A stretch of 64,000 nt of DNA from Geodermatophilus marinus. GTDB lineage: Bacteria > Actinomycetota > Actinomycetes > Mycobacteriales > Geodermatophilaceae. Below, in pieces: positions 52,685 through 61,038 of the stretch. Each line of letters starts with the position of its first letter. The stretch's first letter is position 1. The translations under genes and the position numbers were made by a program. The notes below the pieces were generated by a model. It ran no database searches. It was given only the letters and a program-made list of their open reading frames with translations, and was not told where the DNA came from. Where the stretch lies: assembly GCF_003428645.1 (NCBI RefSeq), contig NZ_QVQH01000002.1, forward strand, positions 186,997 to 250,996. The letters run 5' to 3'.

Positions 52685-53710
52685 ATGCGGGTGTTCCTCA
52701 GCTACCGGCGCGGTGACGTCGGCGGGTACGCCGGACGGCTGGCCGATGCGCTGCACGAGCGCATCGGTGCGAGGAACCTGTTCCAGGACGTCCGCGCGAT
52801 CGCCCCCGGGCAGGACTACGCGGCGGTGATCGACCGAGCCCTCGACGACAGCGACGTCCTGCTGGCCGTCATCGGCCCGGGCTGGCTCACCGCCGCGACC
52901 CCGCAGGGGGCCCCACGCCTGTTCGCCGGGGACGACTACGTCCGCCTGGAGATCGCCCGCGCCCTGGACCGGGGCGTGCGGGTCGTGCCGGTGCTCGTCG
53001 GCGGCGCCTCGCTGCCCGCCGCCGCCGACCTGCCGGAGCAGCTCCGGCGACTGGCCCAGCGGCAGGCCGTGGTGCTGCACGACGAGACGTGGCACCAGGA
53101 CGTCGACGGGCTGCTGCTGGCGCTCCGCGGCGAGCCGGCCGCGCCGGCCGGGCGTCGCCGCGGGCTGGCCGTCCTCGCGGTCGCGGTCCCGCTGGTCGCG
53201 CTCGGCGCGGGTGCGTGGGTGCTGTGGGGTCCTGGCGGCGGCGACGGCACCGGCGGCACCAGCGGCGGGGAGGGCGCCGACGAGGAGGCGGGGATCGCCT
53301 CCTGCGCGCCACCCGTGGGTGACGGCTGGCGGGACATCCAGCTCAGCGCGGACCCGACCGGGGGAGAGCAGGTCGAGGGTGGTTCGCTGCACTTCGCCGT
53401 CGAGGCCACCCGCTGGCGCCCGCAGGGGACGGCGTGGCACGTGGTCCTCGCCACGACCATGGAGGCCGCCCTGCCCTCCGGCGCCTACCACGGCGACTGG
53501 CGCTACGACTCCCTCGTCGTCGGCCGGCGGTCGTTCGCCCCGACGTGCTTCTCACCCTCACCCGAGTTCGTGGATCCCGAGACGGTGGGCGAGGCCCTCG
53601 TCGGCTTCGACGTGACCTGCGAGCCGGCCGGCTACATCCAGCTCAGGCTGGAGAACGACGCGGACCGGATCGACGTCACGGAACCGACCCTCGAACCGGG
53701 CAGCTGCTGA
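52685..53710 (+). CDS. Membrane-anchored TIR-domain protein
   Basis: 341 residues. Residues 1-148 are a TIR domain: MRVFLSYRRGDVGGYAGRLA, LFQDVRAIAPGQDYAAVIDR, VLLAVIGPGWL, and DDYVRLEIARALDRGVRVVP with Glu89 at the place of the NAD-cleaving glutamate. A membrane helix (about 160-181, LAVLAVAVPLVALGAGAWVL) and a Gly-rich linker lead to an exported domain of about 140 residues with three or four Cys and beta-rich sequence (SLHFAVEATRWRPQGTAWHV). Bacterial TIRs with this Glu cleave NAD or make signal nucleotides. A SLATT protein follows, so a defence or signalling role is likely. Not a known type in this layout. Confidence 0.88.
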   Translation: MRVFLSYRRGDVGGYAGRLADALHERIGARNLFQDVRAIAPGQDYAAVIDRALDDSDVLLAVIGPGWLTAATPQGAPRLFAGDDYVRLEIARALDRGVRVVPVLVGGASLPAAADLPEQLRRLAQRQAVVLHDETWHQDVDGLLLALRGEPAAPAGRRRGLAVLAVAVPLVALGAGAWVLWGPGGGDGTGGTSGGEGADEEAGIASCAPPVGDGWRDIQLSADPTGGEQVEGGSLHFAVEATRWRPQGTAWHVVLATTMEAALPSGAYHGDWRYDSLVVGRRSFAPTCFSPSPEFVDPETVGEALVGFDVTCEPAGYIQLRLENDADRIDVTEPTLEPGSC

Positions 53711-53724
53711 GGAGGCCGAGCGCC

Positions 53725-53805
53725 GTGAGCACTGCGAGCCCGGATCGTCCACCCCGCCGGTGGCCGCACCCCCGCATGCGCCGGGCCGGCGCACGGGCCG
53801 GGTGA
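53725..53805 (+). CDS. Possible 26-residue leader ORF between TIR and SLATT genes
   Basis: GTG 53725 follows GAGGAGG by nine bases; the stop overlaps the SLATT GTG (GTGA). The peptide is Arg/Pro-rich. It may only serve translational coupling of the two genes. Confidence 0.35.
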   Translation: MSTASPDRPPRRWPHPRMRRAGARAG

Positions 53806-54293
53806 GCGTCGTGGACGGCGAGCGGCCGGTGGCACCCGCGTCCCCGGTGCCGGCGGACACGGATCCCACCTGGCGCCGGCTGGAGGACCAGCTCGGCTGG
53901 TACGACCGCAGGAGCCAGGCGGCGCAGCGGGCGTTCAAGCGGGTCAAGGTCGCCCAGCTGGTCCTGGCAGCGGGCGTCCCCGTCGCGGTCGCGAGCGCCG
54001 CACCCGGCGTCCTGACCGCCGTGCTGGGTGGCCTCGTCGTCGTCCTCGAGGGCATCCAGCAGCTGTACCAGTGGCAGACCAACTGGGTGCTCTACCGGGC
54101 CACCGCGGAGGCGCTGAAGCACGAGCGCTACCTGTACGAGGCGCAGGCCGGGCCGTACACCGGGCCGGATCGCCACCGCGTCCTGGCCGAGCGCATCGAG
54201 GGGCTGGTGTCCCAGGAGCACGCCAGGTGGACCGAGGGCCGGCAGCACGCCACCGGGGGGTGGGACGCCGCCGCCGGCGACCGCGCCCGGTGA
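53802..54293 (+). CDS. SLATT-domain (DUF4231) two-helix membrane protein
   Basis: 163 residues. WRRLEDQLGWYDRRSQAAQR and the helix FKRVKVAQLVLAAGVPVAVA, LTAVLGGLVVVLEGIQQLYQ, WQTNWVLYRATAEALKHERY, LYEAQAGPY are the DUF4231/SLATT pattern. SLATT proteins were predicted (Burroughs and colleagues) to be pore-forming effectors of nucleotide-triggered conflict systems. Immediately after a TIR protein it would be the killing or membrane-perturbing arm. GTG 53802 is set by the coupling to the small ORF; a GTG at 53760 is possible. Confidence 0.85.
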   Translation: MSVVDGERPVAPASPVPADTDPTWRRLEDQLGWYDRRSQAAQRAFKRVKVAQLVLAAGVPVAVASAAPGVLTAVLGGLVVVLEGIQQLYQWQTNWVLYRATAEALKHERYLYEAQAGPYTGPDRHRVLAERIEGLVSQEHARWTEGRQHATGGWDAAAGDRAR

Positions 54294-54434
54294 CCCGGCC
54301 GGGGGCCGCGCCGGAACGCCTTACCCGGCGGGACGGGTGCTGCTTCACTGGCGGTAGGCGGGCGAGGGCGGTCCCGTGACCGCGGGAGCCGCGACCGACC
54401 GCCTCGGCTGACCCGACCGGCTCAGGAGTGGCAC

Positions 54435-54605
54435 ATGGACGTGCTGACCGTTGCACCGGCGTCGACCACCCCCGTGCCGCGGGCGCGGCCGTGCGTGGCC
54501 GGCAACATCGGCCGCGAGCGCCGGGAGGTCGAGTGCGAGCCGGTGGCCGACCCGGCCCCCGCCGCGCCGTCCCCGCCCGTCCCGGCGAGACCCGTTCCGG
54601 CGTGA
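54435..54605 (+). CDS. Small unknown protein (56 residues)
   Basis: ATG 54435 with GGAG seven bases upstream; the stop overlaps the next GTG by four bases. Sequence has CVAGNIGRERREVECEPV in the middle and a Pro/Ala tail. Not recognised. The two cysteines and the coupling to the next gene make a functional pair possible. Confidence 0.45.
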   Translation: MDVLTVAPASTTPVPRARPCVAGNIGRERREVECEPVADPAPAAPSPPVPARPVPA

Positions 54606-55354
54606 CGCCGCCGGCCGAGCAGGCCCCGGCCCTGGTCGCCGGTGAGGTGCGGGGCTTCCGGCGCTTCCGCCTCACCGAGGAGGGCCTCCGCCCCCCGGTG
54701 CAGGTGACCGCCGGGGCGTGGAGCGGGGAGGTCGAGCACGCCCGGTGCCTGGCCGACGACACCCACGCGCCACCGGTGTGGGGGTGCGGGTGCGGGCTGT
54801 ACGGCTGGTACCACCCCAGCTTCACCGGGTCCGGCTCGGGCTGGGGGAACGTGACCGCGGTGGTCGCCGCCCGCGGCCGCGTCATCCTCGCCGACCACGG
54901 GTTCCGCGCCGCCGCCGCGCGCGTCGAGGCCGTCACGCTCCCCCTGGGGACCCGGCTCCGGCCGCGGCGGCGGGAGCGGTACGAGCGCCTCCTGCGCGAC
55001 CGCTACCCGCGGGTGCAGGTCTACCGCTCCCGCCGCGGCATGCTGCAGCGGCACCCGCCGGACGACCTCTCCGCCCTGGGCATCGCGGTGCGGCCCGACC
55101 CCGGGCTCGCGTGCCGCAGGTGGGCCGTGGAGGTGTGGCTGGCGGGCGTCCTCGTCCTGTGCTCCGTCGCGGTGGTGCCGGGCACGGTCCGCACCGAGTT
55201 CGGCCCGGTCCTCGGGCTGGGCGCGCTGACCTGCTTCGTGGTGTGGCAGGTGATCCTCGTCCGGCTCGTCACCCAGGCCGTGCCGCCGCCACCGGGCACC
55301 CGACGCCCCGAGCCGCCGGGCGGTCAGGGGAGCGGCGCGGGTCCCGGTCCGTAG
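54602..55354 (+). CDS. Unknown protein with Cys/Trp-rich domain and two membrane helices
   Basis: 250 residues. The first 130 residues carry a domain known from many actinobacterial hypothetical proteins: GEVRGFRRFRLTEEGLRPPV, APPVWGCGCGLYGWYHP and VTAVVAARGRVILADHGFRA. After a basic linker come two membrane helices (VEVWLAGVLVLCSVAVV, LGLGALTCFVVWQVILVRLV). Function unknown. It lies downstream of the TIR-SLATT pair but is separated by 140 bases. Confidence 0.65.
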   Translation: MTPPAEQAPALVAGEVRGFRRFRLTEEGLRPPVQVTAGAWSGEVEHARCLADDTHAPPVWGCGCGLYGWYHPSFTGSGSGWGNVTAVVAARGRVILADHGFRAAAARVEAVTLPLGTRLRPRRRERYERLLRDRYPRVQVYRSRRGMLQRHPPDDLSALGIAVRPDPGLACRRWAVEVWLAGVLVLCSVAVVPGTVRTEFGPVLGLGALTCFVVWQVILVRLVTQAVPPPPGTRRPEPPGGQGSGAGPGP

Positions 55355-55462
55355 GCCGCGCTCCCGGCCCGGGCTCGGCGCAGCCGGGTCCCGTGGTGCC
55401 CGGGCCGGCTGCCCGGGTGCGCGGGGGCGGCGGGCGGTGCGGGGGAGGAGCACCATGGGGCC

Positions 55463-55669
55463 GTGGCCACCGGGCACCCGCCGGCGCACCGGCCGGGGCG
55501 CCACCCCCGGCCGTGGGTGTTCGCCGTCGTGCTGGCCTGGCTCACCGCCGCCATCGCCGTCCACGAGGTCCTCGAGGGCGGGTTCGACGCGGCCCGGGTG
55601 CTGGTCCGCGTCCTGCTCGCCGTCGTCCTCGCGTGGTTCCTCGCGCGGCTGCTCACCCGGCGGCACTAG
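55463..55669 (+). CDS. Small two-helix membrane protein (68 residues)
   Basis: GTG 55463. WVFAVVLAWLTAAIAVHEVLEGG and VLVRVLLAVVLAWFLARLLTR are two membrane helices around a short acidic turn, with basic ends. Hydrophobicity in this frame, not in the overlapping frames, argues for coding. A better-placed ATG 55455 is in another, non-coding-looking frame. Unknown function. Confidence 0.5.
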   Translation: MATGHPPAHRPGRHPRPWVFAVVLAWLTAAIAVHEVLEGGFDAARVLVRVLLAVVLAWFLARLLTRRH

Positions 55670-55707
55670 GCTCGCCCCACCCAGCCGCGCAGCCGGAGGG
55701 AGCGCTC

Positions 55708-57108
55708 GTGGACGCCGGCGCGGACACCCTGCAGAAGGCCCTCCAGATCAACCTGGACCCCCGCTGGTACGGCACCATCGCCGAGATCGGCGCCGGGCAG
55801 GAGGTCGCCCGCTGGTTCTTCCGGGCCGGCGGGGCGGCCGGCACCGTCGCCAAGACGATGTCGGCCTACGACATGGCCGTCAGCGACGCCATCTACGGCA
55901 AGTCCGACCGCTACGTCTCCAAGGGCCGCCTCCAGGCGATGCTCGACCGCGAGTACCAGCTCAACCTGGACCGGCTCGGGGACGACCGGGGCGACGAGAC
56001 CGCCTTCTTCGCCTTCGCCGACACCGTCGTGGCCCGCAGCTTCCGCGGCGGTAACGAGTGCCACGGCTGGATGGGCGTGGAGTTCCAGTCCCACCCCCGC
56101 GACGAGCCGAGCCAGGTGGTCCTGCACGTGCGGATGCTCGACGACGAGGCGCAGCAGCAGCAGGAGGCCCTCGGGGTGGTCGGGGTGAACCTGCTGCACG
56201 CGGCGTTCTTCCACCACCACGAGCCCGACCGCCTGGTCGAGAGCCTGCTCGACCGGCTCACCACCGGTCGCGTCGAGATCGACATGATCGAGCTCACCGG
56301 CATCGAGTTCCGGGCGGTCGACAACCGGCTGATGGCGCTCAAGCTGGTCCAGCTCGGCCTGAGCGGCGCGGCCATGTTCGGCCCCGACCGCCAGGTGCTG
56401 CAGCCCAGCGAGGTGCTGCGCAAGAAGGCGATCCTGGTGGAGCGCGGCAGCTTCCGGCCGCCCACCGTGGTCAACATCGACATGCTCGAGGCCGCCCGCG
56501 CGGCCTTCGAGCAGGACCCGGCCGTCGCCGGCCGGGAGGTCCTGCTGCTCACCGAGCTCACCATGGCCAACCTGCGGGCCGGTGGGGACGTCGTGGACCG
56601 CAAGGACTTCCTCGCCCGCGCCGACCTGCTGGCCGCGTGCGGGATGACGGTGCTCATCTCCGACTACCTGGCCTACCACCGGCTGGCCGCCTACCTCGCC
56701 TGGCGCACCGACGGCCGGATCGGGATGGTCATGGGCGTCCCGAGCCTGGTCGACCTGTTCGACGAGGCGACCCACGCCGACCTGCCCGGCGGCATCCTCG
56801 AGAGCTTCGGCCGGCTGTTCAAGAACGACCTGCGGCTGTTCGTCTACCCCATGCTCCGCGACGGCGAGGTCGTCACCGTCGACACCGTCGAGGTGCGCGA
56901 CGAGCTGCGGCCGCTCTACGACTACCTCTACCGCCGCGGCAGCTTCGTCGGGCTGGCCGACTACAAGCCCGACTACCTGCCGATCCTCAGCCGCGACGTG
57001 CTCCGCCGGATCGCCGCGGACGACGACAGCTGGGAGTCGATGGTGCCGGCCGAGGTCTGCGAGGTGATCAAGAAGCGCGGCTTCTTCGGTCACCAGCGGG
57101 TCCGCTGA
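55708..57108 (+). CDS. Large conserved protein of unknown function
   Basis: 466 residues, soluble, no signal peptide. I recognise it as a widespread conserved family but not its function. Distinct stretches: LQKALQINLDPRWYGTIAEI, GQEVARWFFRAGGAAGTVAK, AMSAYDMAVSDAIYG-like region, FFHHHEPDRLVESLLDRL, VEIDMIELTGIEFRAVDNRL, REVLLLTELTMANLRAGG, LISDYLAYHRLAAYLAWRT and VICKK-type ending. The alternation of helices and strands suggests a Rossmann-like enzyme. GTG 55708 follows GGAGGG by seven bases. Followed after ten bases by a SixA-like gene, so possibly co-transcribed. Confidence 0.7.
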   Translation: MDAGADTLQKALQINLDPRWYGTIAEIGAGQEVARWFFRAGGAAGTVAKTMSAYDMAVSDAIYGKSDRYVSKGRLQAMLDREYQLNLDRLGDDRGDETAFFAFADTVVARSFRGGNECHGWMGVEFQSHPRDEPSQVVLHVRMLDDEAQQQQEALGVVGVNLLHAAFFHHHEPDRLVESLLDRLTTGRVEIDMIELTGIEFRAVDNRLMALKLVQLGLSGAAMFGPDRQVLQPSEVLRKKAILVERGSFRPPTVVNIDMLEAARAAFEQDPAVAGREVLLLTELTMANLRAGGDVVDRKDFLARADLLAACGMTVLISDYLAYHRLAAYLAWRTDGRIGMVMGVPSLVDLFDEATHADLPGGILESFGRLFKNDLRLFVYPMLRDGEVVTVDTVEVRDELRPLYDYLYRRGSFVGLADYKPDYLPILSRDVLRRIAADDDSWESMVPAEVCEVIKKRGFFGHQRVR

Positions 57109-57118
57109 CGGCCGCGCC

Positions 57119-57625
57119 GTGCAGCCCCGCCGCCTCCTGCTGGTCCGCCACGCGGAGGCCGCCTCCGCCCCGGTCGACGCCGACCGGCCGCTGACCCCGC
57201 GGGGCGAACGGCAGGCCGCGGCGATCGGCAGCTGGCTCGCCGCGGCCGGGCTGGTCCCCGACCGGGTGCTGGTCTCCCCGGCGCGCCGGGCGCTGCAGAC
57301 GTGGGAGCGGGCCGCGGCGGCGCTGCCGGCCGGTGCGCCGCCCACCGTCGACGGGCGGGTCCACGACAACACCGTCGAGGCGCTGCTCGGGGCGGTCCGG
57401 GAGACCGGCGACGACGTGCGCACGCTGGCCGTCGTCGGCCACAACCCGTCGGTGGGGGAGTTGGTGCGGGTCCTCGACGACGGCCGGGGCGACCCCGCGG
57501 CGCGGCAGGACGCCGCGGCCGGCTTCCCGACCGGGACCGTGGCGGTGCTCGAGGTCGGCGCCTCCTTCGCCGCGACCGGGCCGGGTGGGGCGACGCTGCA
57601 CGAGGTCGCCGTCCCGGGTCGCTGA
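57119..57625 (+). CDS. SixA-like histidine phosphatase
   Basis: 168 residues. The phospho-His loop is LLLVRHAEAASAP, with LTPRGERQAAAIGSWLA, a second Arg in VLVSPARRALQTW and the second His in LAVVGHNPSVGELVRVL. These mark the histidine-phosphatase superfamily, SixA branch (phosphohistidine phosphatase). Likely co-transcribed with the preceding large conserved gene. Confidence 0.92.
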   Translation: MQPRRLLLVRHAEAASAPVDADRPLTPRGERQAAAIGSWLAAAGLVPDRVLVSPARRALQTWERAAAALPAGAPPTVDGRVHDNTVEALLGAVRETGDDVRTLAVVGHNPSVGELVRVLDDGRGDPAARQDAAAGFPTGTVAVLEVGASFAATGPGGATLHEVAVPGR

Positions 57626-57766
57626 GCCCCCGCGGCCGCCGGCGCGGACGGCGGGGCGCAGCCCCTCGTCCAGCCCGCCCCGATCCGGGACACTCGGCGG
57701 CGAGGGCGTCGGCGGGGTCGCAGGTCCCGGTCCGGCGCACCGCGAGCAGCCGGATGGAGGCGCGGG

Positions 57767-58345
57767 GTGGGCGACAACTACATCGCGGAACTGCACTTCG
57801 GTGCACCGAAGATCGACGACGAGGCCTTCGTCGCGCCGACGGCGGTGGTCGTCGGCGCGGTGACCATGGAGGCGCGGTCGAGCATCTGGTACGGCGCCGT
57901 GGCCCGGGCCGACGAGGAGGTGATCGTCCTCGGGCCGGACACCAACGTCCAGGACGGTTGCACGCTGCACTCCGACCCGGGCTTCCCCCTGCTGGTGGGC
58001 CGCGGGGTCACCGTCGGGCACCGGGTCGTGCTGCACGGCGCCCGGGTCGACGACGACGTCCTCGTCGGCATGGGCAGCGTCGTCATGAACGGCGCGCACA
58101 TCGGCGCGGGGTCGATCGTGGCCGCCGGCGCGGTGGTGCCGCCCGGCATGTCCGTGCCCCCGCGGTCGGTGGTGGCCGGGGTGCCCGCCAAGGTGGTCCG
58201 CGAGGCCACGGACGACGACCTCGCGCACATCCGCGGCAACGCCGAGAGCTACACGACCCGGCTGCCGGCCGCCCGCCGGGTCCGCCCGGTGGTCCGCCGC
58301 CCGCTGCCGCCGGCCGGGACCGTCGTCGGCGACGGCATGCCGTGA
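57767..58345 (+). CDS. Gamma-class carbonic anhydrase-like protein (left-handed beta helix)
   Basis: 192 residues. Hexapeptide repeats (VAPTAVVVGAVTMEARSSIW, NVQDGCTLHSD, VTVGHRVVLHGARVDDDVLV, GMGSVVMNGAHIGAGSIVAA) form the beta helix. Metal His candidates are in CTLHSD, VGHRVVLHG. The C-terminal PAKVVREATDDDLAHI helix is usual. Family members are zinc carbonic anhydrases or inactive relatives; activity not settled. GTG 57767 follows GGAGG. Convergent with sdhB. Confidence 0.9.
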   Translation: MGDNYIAELHFGAPKIDDEAFVAPTAVVVGAVTMEARSSIWYGAVARADEEVIVLGPDTNVQDGCTLHSDPGFPLLVGRGVTVGHRVVLHGARVDDDVLVGMGSVVMNGAHIGAGSIVAAGAVVPPGMSVPPRSVVAGVPAKVVREATDDDLAHIRGNAESYTTRLPAARRVRPVVRRPLPPAGTVVGDGMP

Positions 58346-58416
58346 CGCCGGTCGACCCCCGCCCCCGAGCGCCGGACGCCGCCGACCGGGACGGCTGATC
58401 CGTCCCGGACCCCCGC

Positions 58417-59172
58417 TCACGAGCCGGCGCGCCGCCGGATCCTCGACCCGAGCCAGGTGAGCGGGTCGAACCTGCGGTCCACCACCCGCTCCTTCAGCGG
58501 GATGATCCCGTTGTCGGTGAGGTGGATCCCCTCCGGGCACACCTCGCTGCAGCACTTGGTGATGTTGCAGTACCCGAGGCCGAACTCGTCCTGCGCCGCG
58601 GCGCGGCGGTCGGCGACGTCGAGCGGGTGCATGTCGAGCTCGGCCAGCCGGATGAGGAACCGCGGACCGGCGAAGGCCCGCTTGTTCTCCTCGTGGTCCC
58701 GGATGACGTGGCAGGTGTCCTGGCACAGCCAGCACTCGATGCACTTGCGGAACTCCTGCGACCGCTCGACGTCCACCTGCTGCATCCGGTGGTGGCCGTC
58801 GGGGTCGCGCGGCCGGGGGGTGAACGCCGGGACCCGTGCCGCCTTCTCGTAGTTGTAGGAGACGTCGGTGACGAGGTCGCGGACGACGGGGAAGGTCCGC
58901 AGCGGGGTGACCGTCACCGTGTCGTGCTCGCCGAACGTGCTCATCCGGGTCATGCACATCAGCCGCGGGCGGCCGTTGATCTCCGCGCTGCACGACCCGC
59001 ACTTGCCGGCCTTGCAGTTCCAGCGGACGGCGAGGTCGCCGGCCTGGGTGGCCTGCAGCCGGTGGATGACGTCGAGGACGACCTCGCCCTCGTTCACCTC
59101 CACCGTGTAGGTCCGCAGCTCGCCGCCGGAGGCGTCCCCGCGCCAGACCCGGAACGTCGCCTGGTGGCTCAC
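58417..59172 (-). CDS. sdhB: Succinate dehydrogenase iron-sulfur subunit
   Basis: 251 residues. Cluster ligands: WNCKAGKCGSCSAEINGRP ... LMC (2Fe-2S), FRKCIECWLCQDTCHV (4Fe-4S) and YCNITKCCSEVCPEGI (3Fe-4S with shared Cys). It links the flavin subunit to the quinone site. GTG 59172 overlaps the sdhA stop by four bases. The C-A-B order equals M. tuberculosis Rv0249c-0248c-0247c (Sdh1). Confidence 0.96.
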   Translation of the reverse strand: MSHQATFRVWRGDASGGELRTYTVEVNEGEVVLDVIHRLQATQAGDLAVRWNCKAGKCGSCSAEINGRPRLMCMTRMSTFGEHDTVTVTPLRTFPVVRDLVTDVSYNYEKAARVPAFTPRPRDPDGHHRMQQVDVERSQEFRKCIECWLCQDTCHVIRDHEENKRAFAGPRFLIRLAELDMHPLDVADRRAAAQDEFGLGYCNITKCCSEVCPEGIHLTDNGIIPLKERVVDRRFDPLTWLGSRIRRRAGS

Positions 59173-60992
59173 GCCGGCACCTCCTCGAAGACCTCGGCCA
59201 GCTCGGACGGCATCTGCGGCAGCGGCTGGCGGGTCAGGGCCACCGACCCGTCCGGCGCGCGGGAGCACACGAGGTTGGTCCGGCCCCACTCGGGGTCGGT
59301 GGCCGGGAAGTCGTCGCGGGTGTGCCCGCCCCGGCTCTCCTGCCGCTCGAGGGCCGCGCGCGCGATGCACTCGCTCACCAGCAGCATGTGCGGCAGGTCC
59401 AGGGCCAGGTGCCAGCCCGGGTTGTACTGCCGGTGCCCCTCCACCGAGAGGGCGGCGACGCGCTCCCGGAGGACGGCGATCCGCTCGAGCGCCTGTTCCA
59501 CCTCCGGCGCGGTCCGGATGATGCCGACCAGGTCGTGCATCGTCTGCTGCAGCTCCTGCTGCACCGCGTAGGGGTTCTCCCCGCCCTCGCGCTCGAACGG
59601 CGCCAGGGCCGCCCGCGCCGCACCGGCCAGCTCCTCCTCGGACAGCTCCGCCCGGTCCGCCCCGCGGGCCAGGGCGTGCTCGGCCGCCGCCAGGCCGGCG
59701 CGGCGGCCGAACACCAGCAGGTCCGACAGCGAGTTGCCGCCCAGCCGGTTCGAGCCGTGCATGCCGCCGGCGACCTCGCCCGCCGCGAACAGGCCCGGCA
59801 CCCGGGAGGCCTGGGTGTCCGGGTCGACCTCCACGCCGCCCATCACGTAGTGGCAGGTGGGGCCGACCTCCATGGCCTCGGCCGTGATGTCGACCTCGGC
59901 CAGCTCCTTGAACTGGTGGTACATCGACGGCAGCCGCCGGCGGACGTACTCGGCGTCGCGGCGGGTGGCGATGTCGAGGAACACCCCGCCGTGCGGCGAC
60001 CCCCGGCCCGCCTTCACCTCGCTGTTGATCGCGCGGGCCACCTCGTCGCGGGGCAGCAGCTCCGGCGGGCGCCGGTTGTTGCGCTTGTCGTCGTACCACC
60101 GGTCGGCCTCGGCCTCGGTCTCGGCGGTCTCCTTGCGGAAGAAGTCGGGGATGTAGTCGAACATGAAGCGGTTGCCCGCGGAGTTCCGCAGGACGCCGCC
60201 GTCCCCGCGGACGCTCTCGGTGACCAGGATGCCGCGCACCGACGGCGGCCAGACCATCCCGGTCGGGTGGAACTGGACGAACTCCATGTTGACCAGGCCG
60301 GCCCCGGCCCGGAGCGCCAGCGAGTGGCCGTCGCCGGTGTACTCCCAGGAGTTGGACGTGACCTTGTAGGACTTGCCGATGCCCCCGGTGGCCAGCACGA
60401 CCGACGGTGCCCGCCAGGCGATGAACCGCCCCGACTCCCGCCAGTAGCCGAACGCGCCGGTGACCGACCCGGCGCCGTCCGCACCCTCCGCCCCGGTCAG
60501 CAGCCGGGTGACGGTGCACTCCATGTAGACGTCGATGCCGAGCGCCACGGTGCGCTGCTGCAGGGTGCGGATGAGCTCCAGCCCGGTGCGGTCACCGACG
60601 TGCGCCAGCCGGGCGTAGCGGTGCCCGCCGAAGTCGCGCTGGCTGATCAGGCCGTCGGGGGTGCGGTCGAACAGCGCGCCCCAGTCCTCCAGCTCGCGGA
60701 CCCGGTCCGGTGCCTCCTGCGCGTGCAGCTGCGCCATGCGCCAGTGGTTGAGCATCTTCCCGCCGCGCATGGTGTCCCGGAAGTGCACCCGCCAGTTGTC
60801 CTCGGGGTAGAGGTTGGCCATGGCCGCGGCGATCCCGCCCTCGGCCATCACCGTGTGCGCCTTGCCGAGCAGGGACTTGCACACCACGGCCGTGCGCGCC
60901 CCGCTCTCGTGGGCGGCGATCGCGGCCCGCAGGCCGGCGCCCCCGGCGCCCACCACCACGACGTCGTACTCGTGCCGTTCGAGCTCCACCAT
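59169..60992 (-). CDS. sdhA: Succinate dehydrogenase flavoprotein subunit
   Basis: 607 residues. FAD motif VVVVGAGGAGLRAAIAAHES, the flavin region LGKAHTVMAEGGIAAAMANL, HPTGMVWPPSVRGILVTESV, RGDGGVLRN, active-site GPTCHYVMGGVEVDPDTQAS, and GGMHGSNRLGGNSLSDLLVFG. Oxidises succinate to fumarate in the TCA cycle and respiratory chain. ATG 60992 gives the usual N-terminus. Operon with sdhC upstream and sdhB downstream. Confidence 0.97.
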   Translation of the reverse strand: MVELERHEYDVVVVGAGGAGLRAAIAAHESGARTAVVCKSLLGKAHTVMAEGGIAAAMANLYPEDNWRVHFRDTMRGGKMLNHWRMAQLHAQEAPDRVRELEDWGALFDRTPDGLISQRDFGGHRYARLAHVGDRTGLELIRTLQQRTVALGIDVYMECTVTRLLTGAEGADGAGSVTGAFGYWRESGRFIAWRAPSVVLATGGIGKSYKVTSNSWEYTGDGHSLALRAGAGLVNMEFVQFHPTGMVWPPSVRGILVTESVRGDGGVLRNSAGNRFMFDYIPDFFRKETAETEAEADRWYDDKRNNRRPPELLPRDEVARAINSEVKAGRGSPHGGVFLDIATRRDAEYVRRRLPSMYHQFKELAEVDITAEAMEVGPTCHYVMGGVEVDPDTQASRVPGLFAAGEVAGGMHGSNRLGGNSLSDLLVFGRRAGLAAAEHALARGADRAELSEEELAGAARAALAPFEREGGENPYAVQQELQQTMHDLVGIIRTAPEVEQALERIAVLRERVAALSVEGHRQYNPGWHLALDLPHMLLVSECIARAALERQESRGGHTRDDFPATDPEWGRTNLVCSRAPDGSVALTRQPLPQMPSELAEVFEEVPA

Positions 60993-61038
60993 CAGGGCTC
61001 CGTTGTCCGAGGGGCTGCCTCACCAGGGGGGCGGGTCG

